This document shows positions 9,164 to 18,024 of a stretch of DNA of 64,000 bases, in pieces. Positions within the stretch are counted from its first letter, which is position 1, and each line of letters opens with the position of its first letter. The translations under genes and the position numbers were made by a program. The notes beneath the pieces were generated by a model, which searched no databases, had not been told where the DNA came from, and saw only the letters and a list, made by a program, of their open reading frames with translations. Origin of the DNA: Pseudanabaena sp. Chao 1811 (GTDB lineage: Bacteria; Cyanobacteriota; Cyanobacteriia; Pseudanabaenales; Pseudanabaenaceae); the NCBI RefSeq assembly GCF_027942295.1, contig NZ_CP101416.1, forward strand, positions 4,078,501 to 4,142,500, read 5' to 3'.

Positions 9164-11103
9164 CTCCATCTTTTCTTCCCAAGGATCTTGCCACCATTAA
9201 TCTATTCAAGCGCCGAACTGTCCTAATTTGGATCATTTTGGCGCTATCGATGCTGGGATTAATTGTGCGCTTAGTTTATTTACAGGTAATTACCTCGCCC
9301 GACCTGCTAGACAAGGCGCGTAAGCAACAAATGTTTACGCTACGCCCATTTATTCCCCGTCGCACGATTACTGATCGCAAGGGTAATGTTTTAGCCTTAG
9401 ATCGTCCTGTCTATACCCTATTTGCCTATCCCCATCTATTTGAGAAAAATAACAGAGATATTGGCAAAGATCCCAAGAAGAAGAGCTTTGAAGAAATTAC
9501 TACGGAAATTGCGACAAAACTTGCACCAATCCTGAGAAAATCGCCAGAAAGGTTAGTGAGTATCCTCAGTCGCGATACTACTTCTATTCAAGTCGAATAT
9601 TGGCTATCGGAAGAAAGTGCCGATCGCATTTATGCCTTACAGATAGAAGGGTTAGAGCTAATCCAACAGCGTCATCGCCTCTATCCCCAACAGGATCTCG
9701 CCGCCGAACTAATCGGCTATGTCAATGTTGATCATCGCGGTCAAGCGGGTATCGAGCTTAGTCAAGAAAAATTATTAGAACGCACCGATCAAACTCCTGC
9801 GGTTGCTCAGGATGGCAATGGCAAGTTAATCCCCAACCGTGTACCTGCGGGGATGATCCGTAGCGATCGCACTAGCTTGCAAATGACCATTGACTCGCGG
9901 ATTCAGCGCACTGCAAGGCAAGTTCTGAAGCAGCAAATGGTCAAGTTTAATGCTAAGCGTGGCTCAGTTATCGTCATGGATGCTAGGGATGGTGGTCTAC
10001 TAACACTCGTTACCGAACCAACCTATGACCCCAACCGCTATTATGAAGCTGATGTCAAACTCTTTAAAAACTGGGCAGTTTCCGATCTTTATGAGCCCGG
10101 TTCTACCTTTAAGCCAATCAATGTGGCGATCGCCATCGAAGCAGGAGCCATTCAGCCTGACACCGTATTTAATGACGAAGGAGCTTTAACTATCGGTGGT
10201 TGGCCAGTAGCTAACTTTGATTATGAACAAGTCGGCGCAGTTGGTCCCCTCAGCATTAGTCAAATCCTCGAGCGATCGAGCAACGTGGGTATGGTACATA
10301 TCATCCAACGCATGAAGCCATCGGTTTACTATGGTTGGCTAGAACGGATCGGATTAGGTGATATTTCGGGTGTGGATTTACCCTCGGAAACGCCAAGCAC
10401 TCTCAAGCCTCAAGAACAATTCAATGAGTATGTGATTGAGCCTGCAACTGCTGCCTTTGGACAAGGATTTTCACTTACTCCCATTCAAATGGTGCAGCTC
10501 CACGGCATTTTGGCTAGTGGCGGTAAATTACTCACACCTCATGTAGTGAAAGGACTGATCAATGAAGAGGGTGAAGAGTACTATCAGCCCAAATTACCGA
10601 CTCCTCGCCAAATCATTTCCCCAACCACTGCTCAGAAGGTGATAGAGATGATGACTAATGTGGTGGAAAAAGGCACAGGTTTACCTGCACGCATTCCTGG
10701 TTATCGGATTGCAGGTAAAACGGGTACTGCTCAAAAAGCATCATCTACTGGTGGCGGTTATGCCAATACAAAGATCACCAGCTTTGTTGGTACTTTCCCT
10801 GCCAAAGATCCTCGCTATGTGGTGCTAGCAGTGGTTGATGAACCCGTTGGTTCCGATGCCTTCGGCTCTACGGTAGCTGCTCCCATTGTCAAGACTGTGA
10901 TCGAAGATATCATTGTCACAGAAGGTATTCCCCCTAGCCATCCTGAAGAATTAATTTCTAAGATACCAACTCTTCCTGAACCACAGCCCACACCTGCTCC
11001 TACGGTTTCCCCTTCCCCCTCTCCTTCAACTCAAAATTCATCACCTTCTCCCAGTCCTTCTCCTAGTTCTCAACCAAAACCACCATCCCGCGATCGCACT
11101 TAA
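9160..11103 (+). CDS. ftsI: peptidoglycan D,D-transpeptidase (PBP2/FtsI type)
   Basis: 647 residues from the ATG overlapping the murD stop. One N-terminal membrane segment (about residues 20-40, VLIWIILALSMLGLIVRLVY), a PBP dimerisation domain, then the transpeptidase. The three active-site motifs are Ser315-Thr-Phe-Lys, Ser373-Ser-Asn and Lys520-Thr-Gly. It cross-links septal peptidoglycan. The last ~50 residues are Pro/Ser-rich (repeated SPSPSP), a low-complexity tail of unknown role. Coupling to murD gives a short dcw-type pair. The septal assignment over an elongation PBP is an inference from the neighbourhood. Confidence 0.93.
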   Translation: MTPSFLPKDLATINLFKRRTVLIWIILALSMLGLIVRLVYLQVITSPDLLDKARKQQMFTLRPFIPRRTITDRKGNVLALDRPVYTLFAYPHLFEKNNRDIGKDPKKKSFEEITTEIATKLAPILRKSPERLVSILSRDTTSIQVEYWLSEESADRIYALQIEGLELIQQRHRLYPQQDLAAELIGYVNVDHRGQAGIELSQEKLLERTDQTPAVAQDGNGKLIPNRVPAGMIRSDRTSLQMTIDSRIQRTARQVLKQQMVKFNAKRGSVIVMDARDGGLLTLVTEPTYDPNRYYEADVKLFKNWAVSDLYEPGSTFKPINVAIAIEAGAIQPDTVFNDEGALTIGGWPVANFDYEQVGAVGPLSISQILERSSNVGMVHIIQRMKPSVYYGWLERIGLGDISGVDLPSETPSTLKPQEQFNEYVIEPATAAFGQGFSLTPIQMVQLHGILASGGKLLTPHVVKGLINEEGEEYYQPKLPTPRQIISPTTAQKVIEMMTNVVEKGTGLPARIPGYRIAGKTGTAQKASSTGGGYANTKITSFVGTFPAKDPRYVVLAVVDEPVGSDAFGSTVAAPIVKTVIEDIIVTEGIPPSHPEELISKIPTLPEPQPTPAPTVSPSPSPSTQNSSPSPSPSPSSQPKPPSRDRT

Positions 11104-11108
11104 AATCA

Positions 11109-11135
11109 GATGAGTGGCGCTTCGCGCCACTCATC
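11109..11135. terminator. bidirectional hairpin between convergent ftsI and purH
   Basis: GATGAGTGGCGC-TTC-GCGCCACTCATC, perfect 12-bp stem, five bases after the ftsI stop and ten before the purH stop. Position suggests a shared terminator. There is no strong T-run. Confidence 0.6.
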
Positions 11136-11144
11136 CTACATGCC

Positions 11145-12719
11145 TTAATGCAAGAAGTGACGAACACCAGTAAGTATCATTACTAAGCCAAGTTCATCGG
11201 CTGCCTTGATCGAGTCAGCATCACGTAAACTGCCCCCTGGTTGCACGATCGCCGTAATACCCGCCGCCGCCGCAGTCCGCACCGAGTCATCAAAGGGGAA
11301 GAAGCCATCGCTAGCGAGAAATGCACCTTGAGCCTTTTCGCCTGCTTGCTCTAGGGCAATTTTCGCAGAACCGACGCGATTCATTTGCCCTGCACCGATA
11401 CCGATGGTGGTGGAGTCTTTAGTAATGACGATCGCATTGGATTTGACGTGACGGCTTACTTTCCAAGCGAAAATCAATTCCTGTAACTGTTCTGGGGTGG
11501 GTTGCTTTTGGGTGACGACTTTCCATGTGTCAGGCTTGACCGATTCATCATCGGATCTTTGGACGAGCATTCCCCCTGCGATCGTTTTTACAGTTTCATG
11601 GGAACCTTGATGGAAATCGGATAGAACTAGTACTCGCAGATTTTGCTTTTTGCTAAGAATTGCCGCTACACTAGGCACACAGGCAGGCGCAACTACACAT
11701 TCCAAAAAGGTTTTATTGAGAAGTTGGGCTGTCTCTTCATCAATAGGACGATTGAGGGCAACGATACCACCAAAAGCAGAAGTAGAATCGGCTTCAAAGG
11801 CTTTTTGGTAGGCTTCGGCAATGGTTGAGCCGATCGCTACGCCACAGGGGTTATTGTGCTTGATGATCACCGCAGCAGGCTGATCATCCCCAAATTCGGC
11901 AATAATGCTACGAGCTGCTTCAAGATCGAGGAGGTTATTAAAGCTGAGTTCTTTCCCTTGTAATTGTTGGGCGGCTGACCAACCTTTAGGAGTTGCTCCC
12001 ACTTGATACCATGTGGCGGGTTGATGAGGATTTTCACCATAGCGCAAGGGCTTAGGATTGTTGCATAACAAAGTATAGGAAGAAGAAAGTGTATTGGTAG
12101 ATTTTTCTTCGAGACTGACCAGATTCGAGACTAAATCATCACTCAAGTATTTAGCGATCGCCGTGTCGTAGGACTGGGTATGTTTGAAGGCGGCAACTGC
12201 TAATTTTTTGCGGAACTCTAGAGTCGTCTCACCATTGTTCGACTTAAGTTCTTCGAGCAACTCGGCATATTGGCTAGGACTGGACAGTACAGCCACATGC
12301 TTATAATTTTTTGCCGAAGCGCGGATCAGAGTAGGTCCCCCAATATCAATATTTTCGATCGCATCTTCGAGGGTGACATTAGGCTTGGCGATCGTTTCTT
12401 CAAATGGATAGAGGTTCACGACCACAATCCGAATTGGCTGAATGGCGTTATCATTCAAGTCTTGCTGATGTTCGGGCAGGTCGAGTCTCGCTAAAATGCC
12501 ACCATGAATGCGTGGGTGCAAAGTCTTGACCCGTCCGCCCAAAATTTCTGGTGCTCCCGTATAGTCAGAAACCTTAGTAACTTCAAGCTCTGCCGCCTTG
12601 ATTGCCTTTGCTGTGCCACCGCTACTGATTAGCTGAAAATTGTAGGTGGTGGATAGCTCACGGGCAAGGTCGAGTAGTCCTGTTTTATCAGAAACACTCA
12701 AAAGGGCAAGGGGTTTCAT
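11145..12719 (-). CDS. purH: bifunctional AICAR formyltransferase / IMP cyclohydrolase
   Basis: 524 residues. It performs the last two steps of IMP synthesis. The N-terminal MGS-like cyclohydrolase domain starts LALLSVSDKTGL and holds GGRVKTLHPRIHGGIL. The C-terminal transformylase domain holds LRYGENPHQPA and IKHNNPCGVA. The frame is open upstream to 12893, but that extension translates a palindromic repeat and is not protein-like. ATG 12719, preceded by GGAGC at a normal spacing, is the family start. A palindromic element (12763-12850) sits in its 5' flank. Confidence 0.96.
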   Translation of the reverse strand: MKPLALLSVSDKTGLLDLARELSTTYNFQLISSGGTAKAIKAAELEVTKVSDYTGAPEILGGRVKTLHPRIHGGILARLDLPEHQQDLNDNAIQPIRIVVVNLYPFEETIAKPNVTLEDAIENIDIGGPTLIRASAKNYKHVAVLSSPSQYAELLEELKSNNGETTLEFRKKLAVAAFKHTQSYDTAIAKYLSDDLVSNLVSLEEKSTNTLSSSYTLLCNNPKPLRYGENPHQPATWYQVGATPKGWSAAQQLQGKELSFNNLLDLEAARSIIAEFGDDQPAAVIIKHNNPCGVAIGSTIAEAYQKAFEADSTSAFGGIVALNRPIDEETAQLLNKTFLECVVAPACVPSVAAILSKKQNLRVLVLSDFHQGSHETVKTIAGGMLVQRSDDESVKPDTWKVVTQKQPTPEQLQELIFAWKVSRHVKSNAIVITKDSTTIGIGAGQMNRVGSAKIALEQAGEKAQGAFLASDGFFPFDDSVRTAAAAGITAIVQPGGSLRDADSIKAADELGLVMILTGVRHFLH

Positions 12720-12762
12720 TCGATTAGCTCCATATTCATTCAACTTTATTTTATACCGAATT

Positions 12763-12850
12763 GCCCTCACCCCCCAGCTCCCTCTCCCAGAGGTAGAGGA
12801 GGAGGGAAAATTTCCCCTCTCCCAATGGGAGAGGGACTGGGGGTGAGGGC
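12763..12850. repeat. G/C-rich palindromic repeat (CCCTCACCCCCAG... type)
   Basis: 88 bases beginning CCCTCACCCCCCAGCTCC and ending in its near-complement CTGGGGGTGAGGG, with two internal hairpins. Related copies are at 17468-17510, 21806-21842, 37880-37974 and 60184-60289. Here it fills the gap between the GST stop and purH. Confidence 0.85.
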
Positions 12851-12853
12851 TTT

Positions 12854-13537
12854 CTAGCGCAAAATTGCAATTTTTTCTTGGTCTGGTGTCCATATAGGAA
12901 ATTTCTGCATGACAAACTCGAAGATTTCGCTGGTTTCATTCCAATGGAGCCACTTTTGGAGATAGGTATAAGGGCTAGAGTTAAACCAATCGATATTTAC
13001 ATAGGCGAACTGTCTCACAAAAGGGAAAATTGCCATATCTACAAGGTTTTGGCGATCGCCAATCAAGAAATTATTTTGCTGAAGTTGATTCTCTAAGACT
13101 TGCAGAACTTCTTCGGCTTGTTGACGATAAAACTCCTGTGATTGCTCAGGAAAGCGATTGGGATATTTATAGCGATCTAAAGCCTTCTTAAACTCGCCAT
13201 CATTAGTTTTAATTAATTGTTGAGCGATCGCCAAATCTGCGTCCGTTAGATTTTGCCAATTACAGGGATCATTTTGCTGGATAGCCCAATTCATAATGTC
13301 CAAGCTCTCTTCAAGAATTAAAAAACTTTGATCAGAATCTTGATCAGAGTTCTCAACATCCTTAAAAACCTGCATTACTGGGGTTGTCCCCTTAGGCGAA
13401 ATCTCTAGCATTTCCTTGGGTTTGTTTTTGAGCGAAACTTCCCTCAGTTCGTAAGCAATCCCTGCATAGGCAAGCGTCATTCTTGCCCGAATTGCATAGG
13501 GGCAGCGTCGAAAAGAGTAAAGAATTGGCAAGGTCAT
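12854..13537 (-). CDS. glutathione S-transferase family protein
   Basis: 227 residues. An N-terminal thioredoxin-like domain (about 1-80) has the redox-type CPYAIRAR motif (Cys12) and the GTTPVMQV cis-Pro region. An all-helical C-terminal domain carries a GDRQNLVDMAIFPFVRQ N-capping-box region. Cys at the catalytic position groups it with glutaredoxin-like GSTs more than conjugating Tyr/Ser GSTs. Transcribed toward purH with a palindrome between. Substrate unknown. Confidence 0.87.
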   Translation of the reverse strand: MTLPILYSFRRCPYAIRARMTLAYAGIAYELREVSLKNKPKEMLEISPKGTTPVMQVFKDVENSDQDSDQSFLILEESLDIMNWAIQQNDPCNWQNLTDADLAIAQQLIKTNDGEFKKALDRYKYPNRFPEQSQEFYRQQAEEVLQVLENQLQQNNFLIGDRQNLVDMAIFPFVRQFAYVNIDWFNSSPYTYLQKWLHWNETSEIFEFVMQKFPIWTPDQEKIAILR

Positions 13538-13695
13538 AGTTCAAGAAGATGATATTCAAAATAGAGTTGAGGCACTTTGCGCCCTAACTCTATTTTCCTA
13601 ATCTAGCTGAGTAAGGCTAATAAGGGCAAAATTAAGATTACGATATTGCTCAGCAGTTAATCGATTTTAATAATATCTAAAAATATTAAGAGTAT

Positions 13696-14199
13696 ATGAA
13701 TTATTTGGTTAGTGTTTGGAGCGATCGCTTGAAGGCTGAAGAGGTATATACCCAGCTAGAAGCGGCTAATTTTCCGATGGAAGCAATTTCGATTTTGGGT
13801 AAAGGCTACAAAAGTGCCGAAGAATTTGGTTTTATCGATCCCCTTGTCCAAGGTCGCAAACAAGCCTTTTTTATGTCCTATTGGCTAGTTCCCTTTGGCT
13901 TTTTAGCCGGCATCGGGTTTAGTCTCGTTACCGACTTACATACCTTTGCTTGGGCTGGCAGCATCGGCAATCATCTAGTCGGTGGCTTGCTCGGTGCATT
14001 TGGTGGCGCGATGGGCAGCATATTTATCGGTGGCGGTGTTGGCGTTGCTACTAGCAGTGATTCTGTGCCTCTCCGCAATCGTCTTGAGGAAGGCAAATAC
14101 CTAATCGTTGTCCAAGGTACAGATCAACAGGTCGTCCGTGCGAATCAAATTATGCGTCCCTTACGTCCTGAGAATATTCAAGGCTACGTTGCGCCCTAG
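13696..14199 (+). CDS. conserved membrane protein with glycine-rich segments
   Basis: 167 residues. The N-terminal ~50 residues form a soluble ferredoxin-like-looking module (YLVSVWSDRLKAEEVYTQLE). Then come two glycine-rich hydrophobic stretches at about 62-85 and 95-120 (WLVPFGFLAGIGFSLV, HLVGGLLGAFGGAMGSIF). The tail resumes a soluble pattern (GKYLIVVQGTDQQVVRANQI), matching the N-terminal module in style. The layout resembles general-stress-type membrane proteins of cyanobacteria; function unknown. A small hairpin follows at 14209-14234. Confidence 0.7.
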   Translation: MNYLVSVWSDRLKAEEVYTQLEAANFPMEAISILGKGYKSAEEFGFIDPLVQGRKQAFFMSYWLVPFGFLAGIGFSLVTDLHTFAWAGSIGNHLVGGLLGAFGGAMGSIFIGGGVGVATSSDSVPLRNRLEEGKYLIVVQGTDQQVVRANQIMRPLRPENIQGYVAP

Positions 14200-14293
14200 T
14201 TATTACATTTCAAAGGCTTGCATTGCAAGTCTTTGTGGAAATTATTAGGTTTAGCGCTCCTATCGTATATCTCAAGTTAAATTAGAAATAAAT

Positions 14294-15019
14294 ATGAAAT
14301 CACGGCGAATCTTTCACTATATTTGGCGTATTAATGCTGTCATTATTTTGATGGCTGGACTTCTGGCGACACTCTCATTATCAGCCTCAGCAATTTATGT
14401 CATCGTACAAGCTACGAGAACTAGAGGAGTTGATAGTGTCATTAATATCTCGAAAAATGAGCAAATTAAGGCAAAGACAGAAATTGGTACATTTACACCG
14501 ATCGCAGGCTCAGAAATCCTGCAAGCGCCGCTATATCTGATTCAAGACTATGACTACAGGGCAGGTTCCAAAGAATCTAGTTCTATCCAAAACTATATGT
14601 TCTTTGACCCTAATCAAAAGCGCTCCTATTGGTTGCGTCCCAAAAGTGAAGGACTATTCCTATCTGCGATCGCCTTAGCAGCAAATGGCAATCCCATTGT
14701 CAATAATTCTATTGTGAATACCAATACTGAAGAGAAGCAAGTTCCTGTAGCTGCCTTTCTGTATGTGTTAGTAGATAAAGACACCAATAACGATAAACGT
14801 ATCAATGATAGCGATCAGAAACAAATTGCGATCGCTAACGCCGCAGGTACGAGCTTTAAAGTGTTGATCGATCAGGTGGATCGATTTAACGGTTATTCCG
14901 CAATTAAAAATAATCGGCTGTCGGTTTTATATACCTCTTCCAATAAACTCAAAGTCGCTGAAATTGATTTGCGATCGCAGGAAATCGTCAGTAACTCTGA
15001 ATTTAGCAATCAACCATAG
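14294..15019 (+). CDS. membrane-anchored protein of unknown function with EF-hand-like loop
   Basis: 241 residues. One N-terminal membrane segment at about 14-40 (AVIILMAGLLATLSLSASAI), the rest probably periplasmic or lumenal. Around residues 160-175 the run DKDTNNDKRINDSD has the spacing of a Ca-binding EF-hand or dockerin-like loop. The remainder is beta-rich and includes LSVLYTSSNKLKVAEIDL, propeller-like in style. No recognised domain. It lies downstream of another membrane protein in the same direction with a 94-base gap. Confidence 0.65.
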   Translation: MKSRRIFHYIWRINAVIILMAGLLATLSLSASAIYVIVQATRTRGVDSVINISKNEQIKAKTEIGTFTPIAGSEILQAPLYLIQDYDYRAGSKESSSIQNYMFFDPNQKRSYWLRPKSEGLFLSAIALAANGNPIVNNSIVNTNTEEKQVPVAAFLYVLVDKDTNNDKRINDSDQKQIAIANAAGTSFKVLIDQVDRFNGYSAIKNNRLSVLYTSSNKLKVAEIDLRSQEIVSNSEFSNQP

Positions 15020-15112
15020 AGTTTATTGTAAAATTGAAAAGACATTGAAAATGCATTAAAAAGACAAAGAGTAACTAGGCTCTGTTAACTTATCGTTCAG
15101 GAGAACGTGACT

Positions 15113-15688
15113 ATGATTGTTGCAAGCCCTTTGCTCACACTGGCAGAATATCTTGCTTACGATGATGGAACAGATACAAGGTATGAATTAGTAAATGGAG
15201 AACTAGTAGCGATGGCGCAGCCTACAGGAATTCATGGCGGCATGAGTGAATTTGTCAATGATAACTTTCGTTTAGAGATTCAACGTTTACAGTTACCTTT
15301 AGTTTCTAAGCAAGATTTAATTGCGGTGCAAACGGGGCGAGTCGGTGGCAAAATAACCTGTCGGGTTCCTGATGTGGTAGTGATTACATCTGATCAGTGG
15401 CAGGATATGCGATTTCGTGAGGCAGTATTAACTGATTCGGTTCCACTTTTAGTTGTAGAAATCGTTAGCGATAGTACTCGCAATATTGACTATCGCAAGA
15501 AAAGAGCAGAATACAATGCGATCGAGATTCCTGAATATTGGATTATTGATTTTAGCGATCACAAAGTGACAGTTTTATTGCTTGAAGATGGGCTATACGA
15601 AGAAACATTGTATCAAGGTGATGAAATAATTAAATCTTTGCTATTTAACGAGTTAAAGCTAACTCCTGAGCAAATTTTTACAGCCTAG
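15113..15688 (+). CDS. Uma2-family (DUF820) restriction-endonuclease-fold protein
   Basis: 191 residues. ATG 15113 lies 9 bases after AGGAG; a GTG at 15107 is too close to that site. Uma2 proteins, greatly expanded in cyanobacteria, have a PD-(D/E)XK-like fold. Visible here are [12 protein letters not shown]...YELVNGELV, the VPDVVVIT strand (Asp), [12 protein letters not shown] (Glu-x-Val) and [19 protein letters not shown] (Lys and the Pro-Glu-Tyr-Trp motif). The catalytic residues look intact. The biological target is unknown. Confidence 0.9.
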   Translation: MIVASPLLTLAEYLAYDDGTDTRYELVNGELVAMAQPTGIHGGMSEFVNDNFRLEIQRLQLPLVSKQDLIAVQTGRVGGKITCRVPDVVVITSDQWQDMRFREAVLTDSVPLLVVEIVSDSTRNIDYRKKRAEYNAIEIPEYWIIDFSDHKVTVLLLEDGLYEETLYQGDEIIKSLLFNELKLTPEQIFTA

Positions 15689-15757
15689 ATGAAACAAAGT
15701 GTATTGAATAGTCGGATGTAATATATGACGAAATATCATGGAGTTGAAAGACAACTT

Positions 15758-16123
15758 TTAGTTAATCCAGTTACTTAGAAACTCTACTTGTCCTTGCATA
15801 GTTTCTAGAGATTTGGTGTTAATCAACTTTAATACTCCACGCATCAAGTCACCAATTCCATATCGCTGTTGGGGAGCCAAGATAATTCCACCATGAGACA
15901 AACCTTGTTCAATAAGAGCAGTATGTAATCGATAAAAATCTCTGGTGTTAAAACTAAAGATGACTCGATGATTTTCTCTTGCCCACTCTAACTGTTCTTC
16001 GTCTGATTTATGTAGCATTCCGACATCAGCAACAGTCAACACATCGACATTACGCGATCGCAAAGCTTGCACAAAATCCTCATCCATTGAATCTTCGTCA
16101 ATGTAAAGTAATATCTTGCTCAT
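15758..16123 (-). CDS. DUF5615 PIN-like toxin candidate
   Basis: 121 residues. PIN-like fold pattern: MSKILLYIDEDSMDEDFVQAL (acidic pair near the N-terminus), EEQLEWARENHRVIFSFNTRDF (second acidic cluster with the typical TRDF). This family pairs with DUF433 proteins. Its start codon overlaps the end of the upstream DUF433 frame (16120-16123), so the two are coupled. RNase activity is a family-level expectation, not demonstrated. Confidence 0.85.
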   Translation of the reverse strand: MSKILLYIDEDSMDEDFVQALRSRNVDVLTVADVGMLHKSDEEQLEWARENHRVIFSFNTRDFYRLHTALIEQGLSHGGIILAPQQRYGIGDLMRGVLKLINTKSLETMQGQVEFLSNWIN

Positions 16124-16422
16124 TTGTAAATCAGTTCAGCTTTTGAGCTATGTAATTCTGCTAATCGCCAATATTCTGCATCGGATTCTGCCAACTCTGT
16201 TTCAATTTCATCGCGATTGGCATGGTAATAAGCTAGGGCGGCATAAACTTGAGCAAGGTTGAGATGACTAATGCGGCGGGAAATTTCAACGGCATCTGCA
16301 CCTTGTTTATACAAGACTACAATTCTACTTACTGATGTTTTTGTGCCTGTAATCATGGGGCGGATGTTTCCTTTGTCATTAGTGCGAGTTACTAATGTGC
16401 CGATGTCAATAGCAGTGAGCAT
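16120..16422 (-). CDS. DUF433 antitoxin-like protein
   Basis: 100 residues with IRPMITGTKTSVSRIVVLYK and the helix-turn-helix-like ISHLNLAQVYAALAYYHANR, the DUF433 signature (winged-HTH, antitoxin-like). First gene of a two-gene unit with the DUF5615 protein, overlapping by four bases, the usual order for this pair. Probably DNA-binding and autoregulatory by analogy with type II systems. Confidence 0.87.
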   Translation of the reverse strand: MLTAIDIGTLVTRTNDKGNIRPMITGTKTSVSRIVVLYKQGADAVEISRRISHLNLAQVYAALAYYHANRDEIETELAESDAEYWRLAELHSSKAELIYK

Positions 16423-16501
16423 ATTTTTTAAGTCGCAAATTTTAAGACTATCTAGCCTTTATGATAACGTAAATCAAATATAGCTATTAAATGAAGTATT
16501 T

Positions 16502-16702
16502 ATGCTAAATCAATTGTTCTATTGGGATAATCTTGAGGTGTTGCGGAGGTATATCAAGGATAAGACAGATGATATTGCGACTCAGGGTTTGGCGGAAATT
16601 CAAGACAATTATTTAGGTCATGGTACTTCCCAACGTATCGATCTGCTTTCTGATTTGGCTAGGGTTTTGGGTAAAGGTAGTCTGTTGGTTTATTTAGTAT
16701 GA
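16502..16702 (+). pseudogene. remnant of a site-specific DNA methyltransferase, internally deleted
   Basis: 66 residues. The first ~23 (LNQLFYWDNLEVLRRYIKDK) match the opening of adenine-type methyltransferases of restriction systems (NQLFYGDNLEVLR..., followed by the DPPF motif). Here the frame jumps straight to an unrelated-looking ~40-residue segment ending GKGSLLVYLV, with no AdoMet or DPPF motif. The simplest reading is a large internal deletion joining the first residues to the end of the gene. The next small ORF (16699-16758) may be the start of the partner endonuclease. Confidence 0.55.
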
Positions 16703-16758
16703 CTTTGCAAATTGATGAATTCTATCGAATTATAAAACCAACTTTACCAAGACTATGA
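16699..16758 (+). pseudogene. 19-codon ORF, possible start of a lost restriction endonuclease
   Basis: ATG at 16699 overlaps the preceding stop (ATGA). The peptide MTLQIDEFYRIIKPTLPRL ends in a TGA that overlaps the coaBC start. Overlap on both sides suggests a once-coupled downstream gene now reduced to its start. There is no direct family evidence. Confidence 0.3.
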
Positions 16759-17960
16759 ATCATGTATTAATTGGAATCTCTGGAGGTATTGCCGCCTATA
16801 AAGTTTGTGAAGTAGTTTCCAGCTTAGCGAAAAGTGGTGTTGAAGTTCGCGTAATCCTGACAAGATCGGCAGCCGAATTTGTTACGCCACTTACCTTTGC
16901 GACCCTTTCGCGCCAACCTGCCTATACTGATGCTGACTTTTGGCAGCCGACAAATGGAAGACCTCTACATATTGAGCTAGCAGAATGGGCAGATGTATTT
17001 TTGCTTGCGCCTGTGACTGCAAATACTTTAGCGAAGCTAGCCTATGGCATGGCAGATAATTTGCTCACAAATGCTGTTCTTGCGTCCAACTGTCCAATTC
17101 TCTTTGCCCCAGCGATGAATACAACGATGTGGCTACAACCCACTGTGCAGGAGAATTGGCAGAAATTATTACAAGATTCTCGCTATACAGCGATCGCACC
17201 GACGGATGGTATTCTCGCCTGTGATGCTGTGGGTACTGGTCGAATGGCAGAACCAGAAATAATTTTAGAATATCTAGAATCTTTCTTGTTTACAAAAGGC
17301 AAACAGGATTTGAAAGGGAAGCATATTTTAGTTAATGCAGGGGGAACTCGCGAATTTATTGATCCTGTAAGGTTTATTGGCAATCCATCGACAGGTAAGC
17401 AGGGAATTGCGATCGCCAAAGCTGCAATCCATCGTGGCGCAAAAGTCACCCTCATCACTACATCTAAATTCCCTCTCCCTATGGGAGAAGGGCTGGGGGT
17501 GAGGGAAGTTCGCACTTCCACAGAAATGCACCAAGCCATGCTCGCAGAATTCCCTAGCGCTGATATTACGATCGCAGCAGCAGCAGTTGGTGATGTGCGT
17601 TCTAAAACAACCAGCGATCGCAAGTTCCCAAAATCAGAATTACCCTTAAATCTAGAACTCGAATATATTCCCGATATTGTGGCTGATCTTGCTAGCCGTA
17701 AACGTCCTAACCAAATCTTAGTGGGATTTGCCGCGCAAACTGGTACAGAGCAGGAAGTGGTGATTGCAGCAAAAGATAAATTAGAACGCAAAGGGCTAGA
17801 TGCGATCGCCGCTAATGCTGTTAATAGTTCCCAAACTGGTTTTGGTACGGATACGAACCAAGCTACCTTTATTAATAAAAATGGCAAGTTTCTTTCCACA
17901 CCCCTTTGTTCTAAATTAGAACTTGCCCATCGATTATTAGATTTTGTGACCTATACATAG
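16755..17960 (+). CDS. coaBC: phosphopantothenoylcysteine decarboxylase / phosphopantothenate--cysteine ligase
   Basis: 401 residues, bifunctional CoA-pathway enzyme. The N-terminal FMN-binding CoaC domain has GISGGIAAYK, the AEWADVFLLAPVTANTLAK region, the PAMNTTMW motif and the DGILACDAVGTGRMAE loop with the catalytic Cys. The C-terminal CoaB domain starts about residue 190 (GKHILVNAGGTREFIDPVRF) and continues to AANAVN. At about residues 238-252 a peptide PLPMGEGLGVREV, encoded by the G/C-rich palindrome, is inserted in frame in the CoaB domain. It is probably tolerated in a surface loop, since both flanks remain conserved. Confidence 0.95.
   Translation: MNHVLIGISGGIAAYKVCEVVSSLAKSGVEVRVILTRSAAEFVTPLTFATLSRQPAYTDADFWQPTNGRPLHIELAEWADVFLLAPVTANTLAKLAYGMADNLLTNAVLASNCPILFAPAMNTTMWLQPTVQENWQKLLQDSRYTAIAPTDGILACDAVGTGRMAEPEIILEYLESFLFTKGKQDLKGKHILVNAGGTREFIDPVRFIGNPSTGKQGIAIAKAAIHRGAKVTLITTSKFPLPMGEGLGVREVRTSTEMHQAMLAEFPSADITIAAAAVGDVRSKTTSDRKFPKSELPLNLELEYIPDIVADLASRKRPNQILVGFAAQTGTEQEVVIAAKDKLERKGLDAIAANAVNSSQTGFGTDTNQATFINKNGKFLSTPLCSKLELAHRLLDFVTYT
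17468..17510. repeat. palindromic repeat inserted in frame in coaBC
   Basis: ATTCCCTCTCCCTATGGGAG followed by AAGGGCTGGGGGTGAGGG, a half-length copy of the repeat at 12763-12850. It encodes the extra peptide FPLPMGEGLGVRE in the CoaB domain. Confidence 0.8.
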
Positions 17961-17962
17961 GA

Positions 17963-17997
17963 TTAGTGGGCTGACCGCGTAGCGGTCAGCCCACTAA
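17963..17997 (+). terminator. coaBC downstream hairpin
   Basis: TTAGTGGGCTGACCGC-GTA-GCGGTCAGCCCACTAA, perfect 16-bp stem directly after the coaBC stop and before the convergent small gene. Confidence 0.65.
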
Positions 17998-18024
17998 ATC
18001 TGGGTTTGCTAAAGATGGAACTTT

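Noticed and set aside
12720-12893. 58-residue N-terminal extension of purH
   Set aside because: It translates the palindromic repeat (SPHPQSLSHWERGNFPS...) and spacer; ATG 12719 has a ribosome site and matches the family start.
17183-17899. Long minus-strand ORF opposite coaBC
   Set aside because: Antisense shadow of a well-conserved gene, no ribosome site and no family resemblance.
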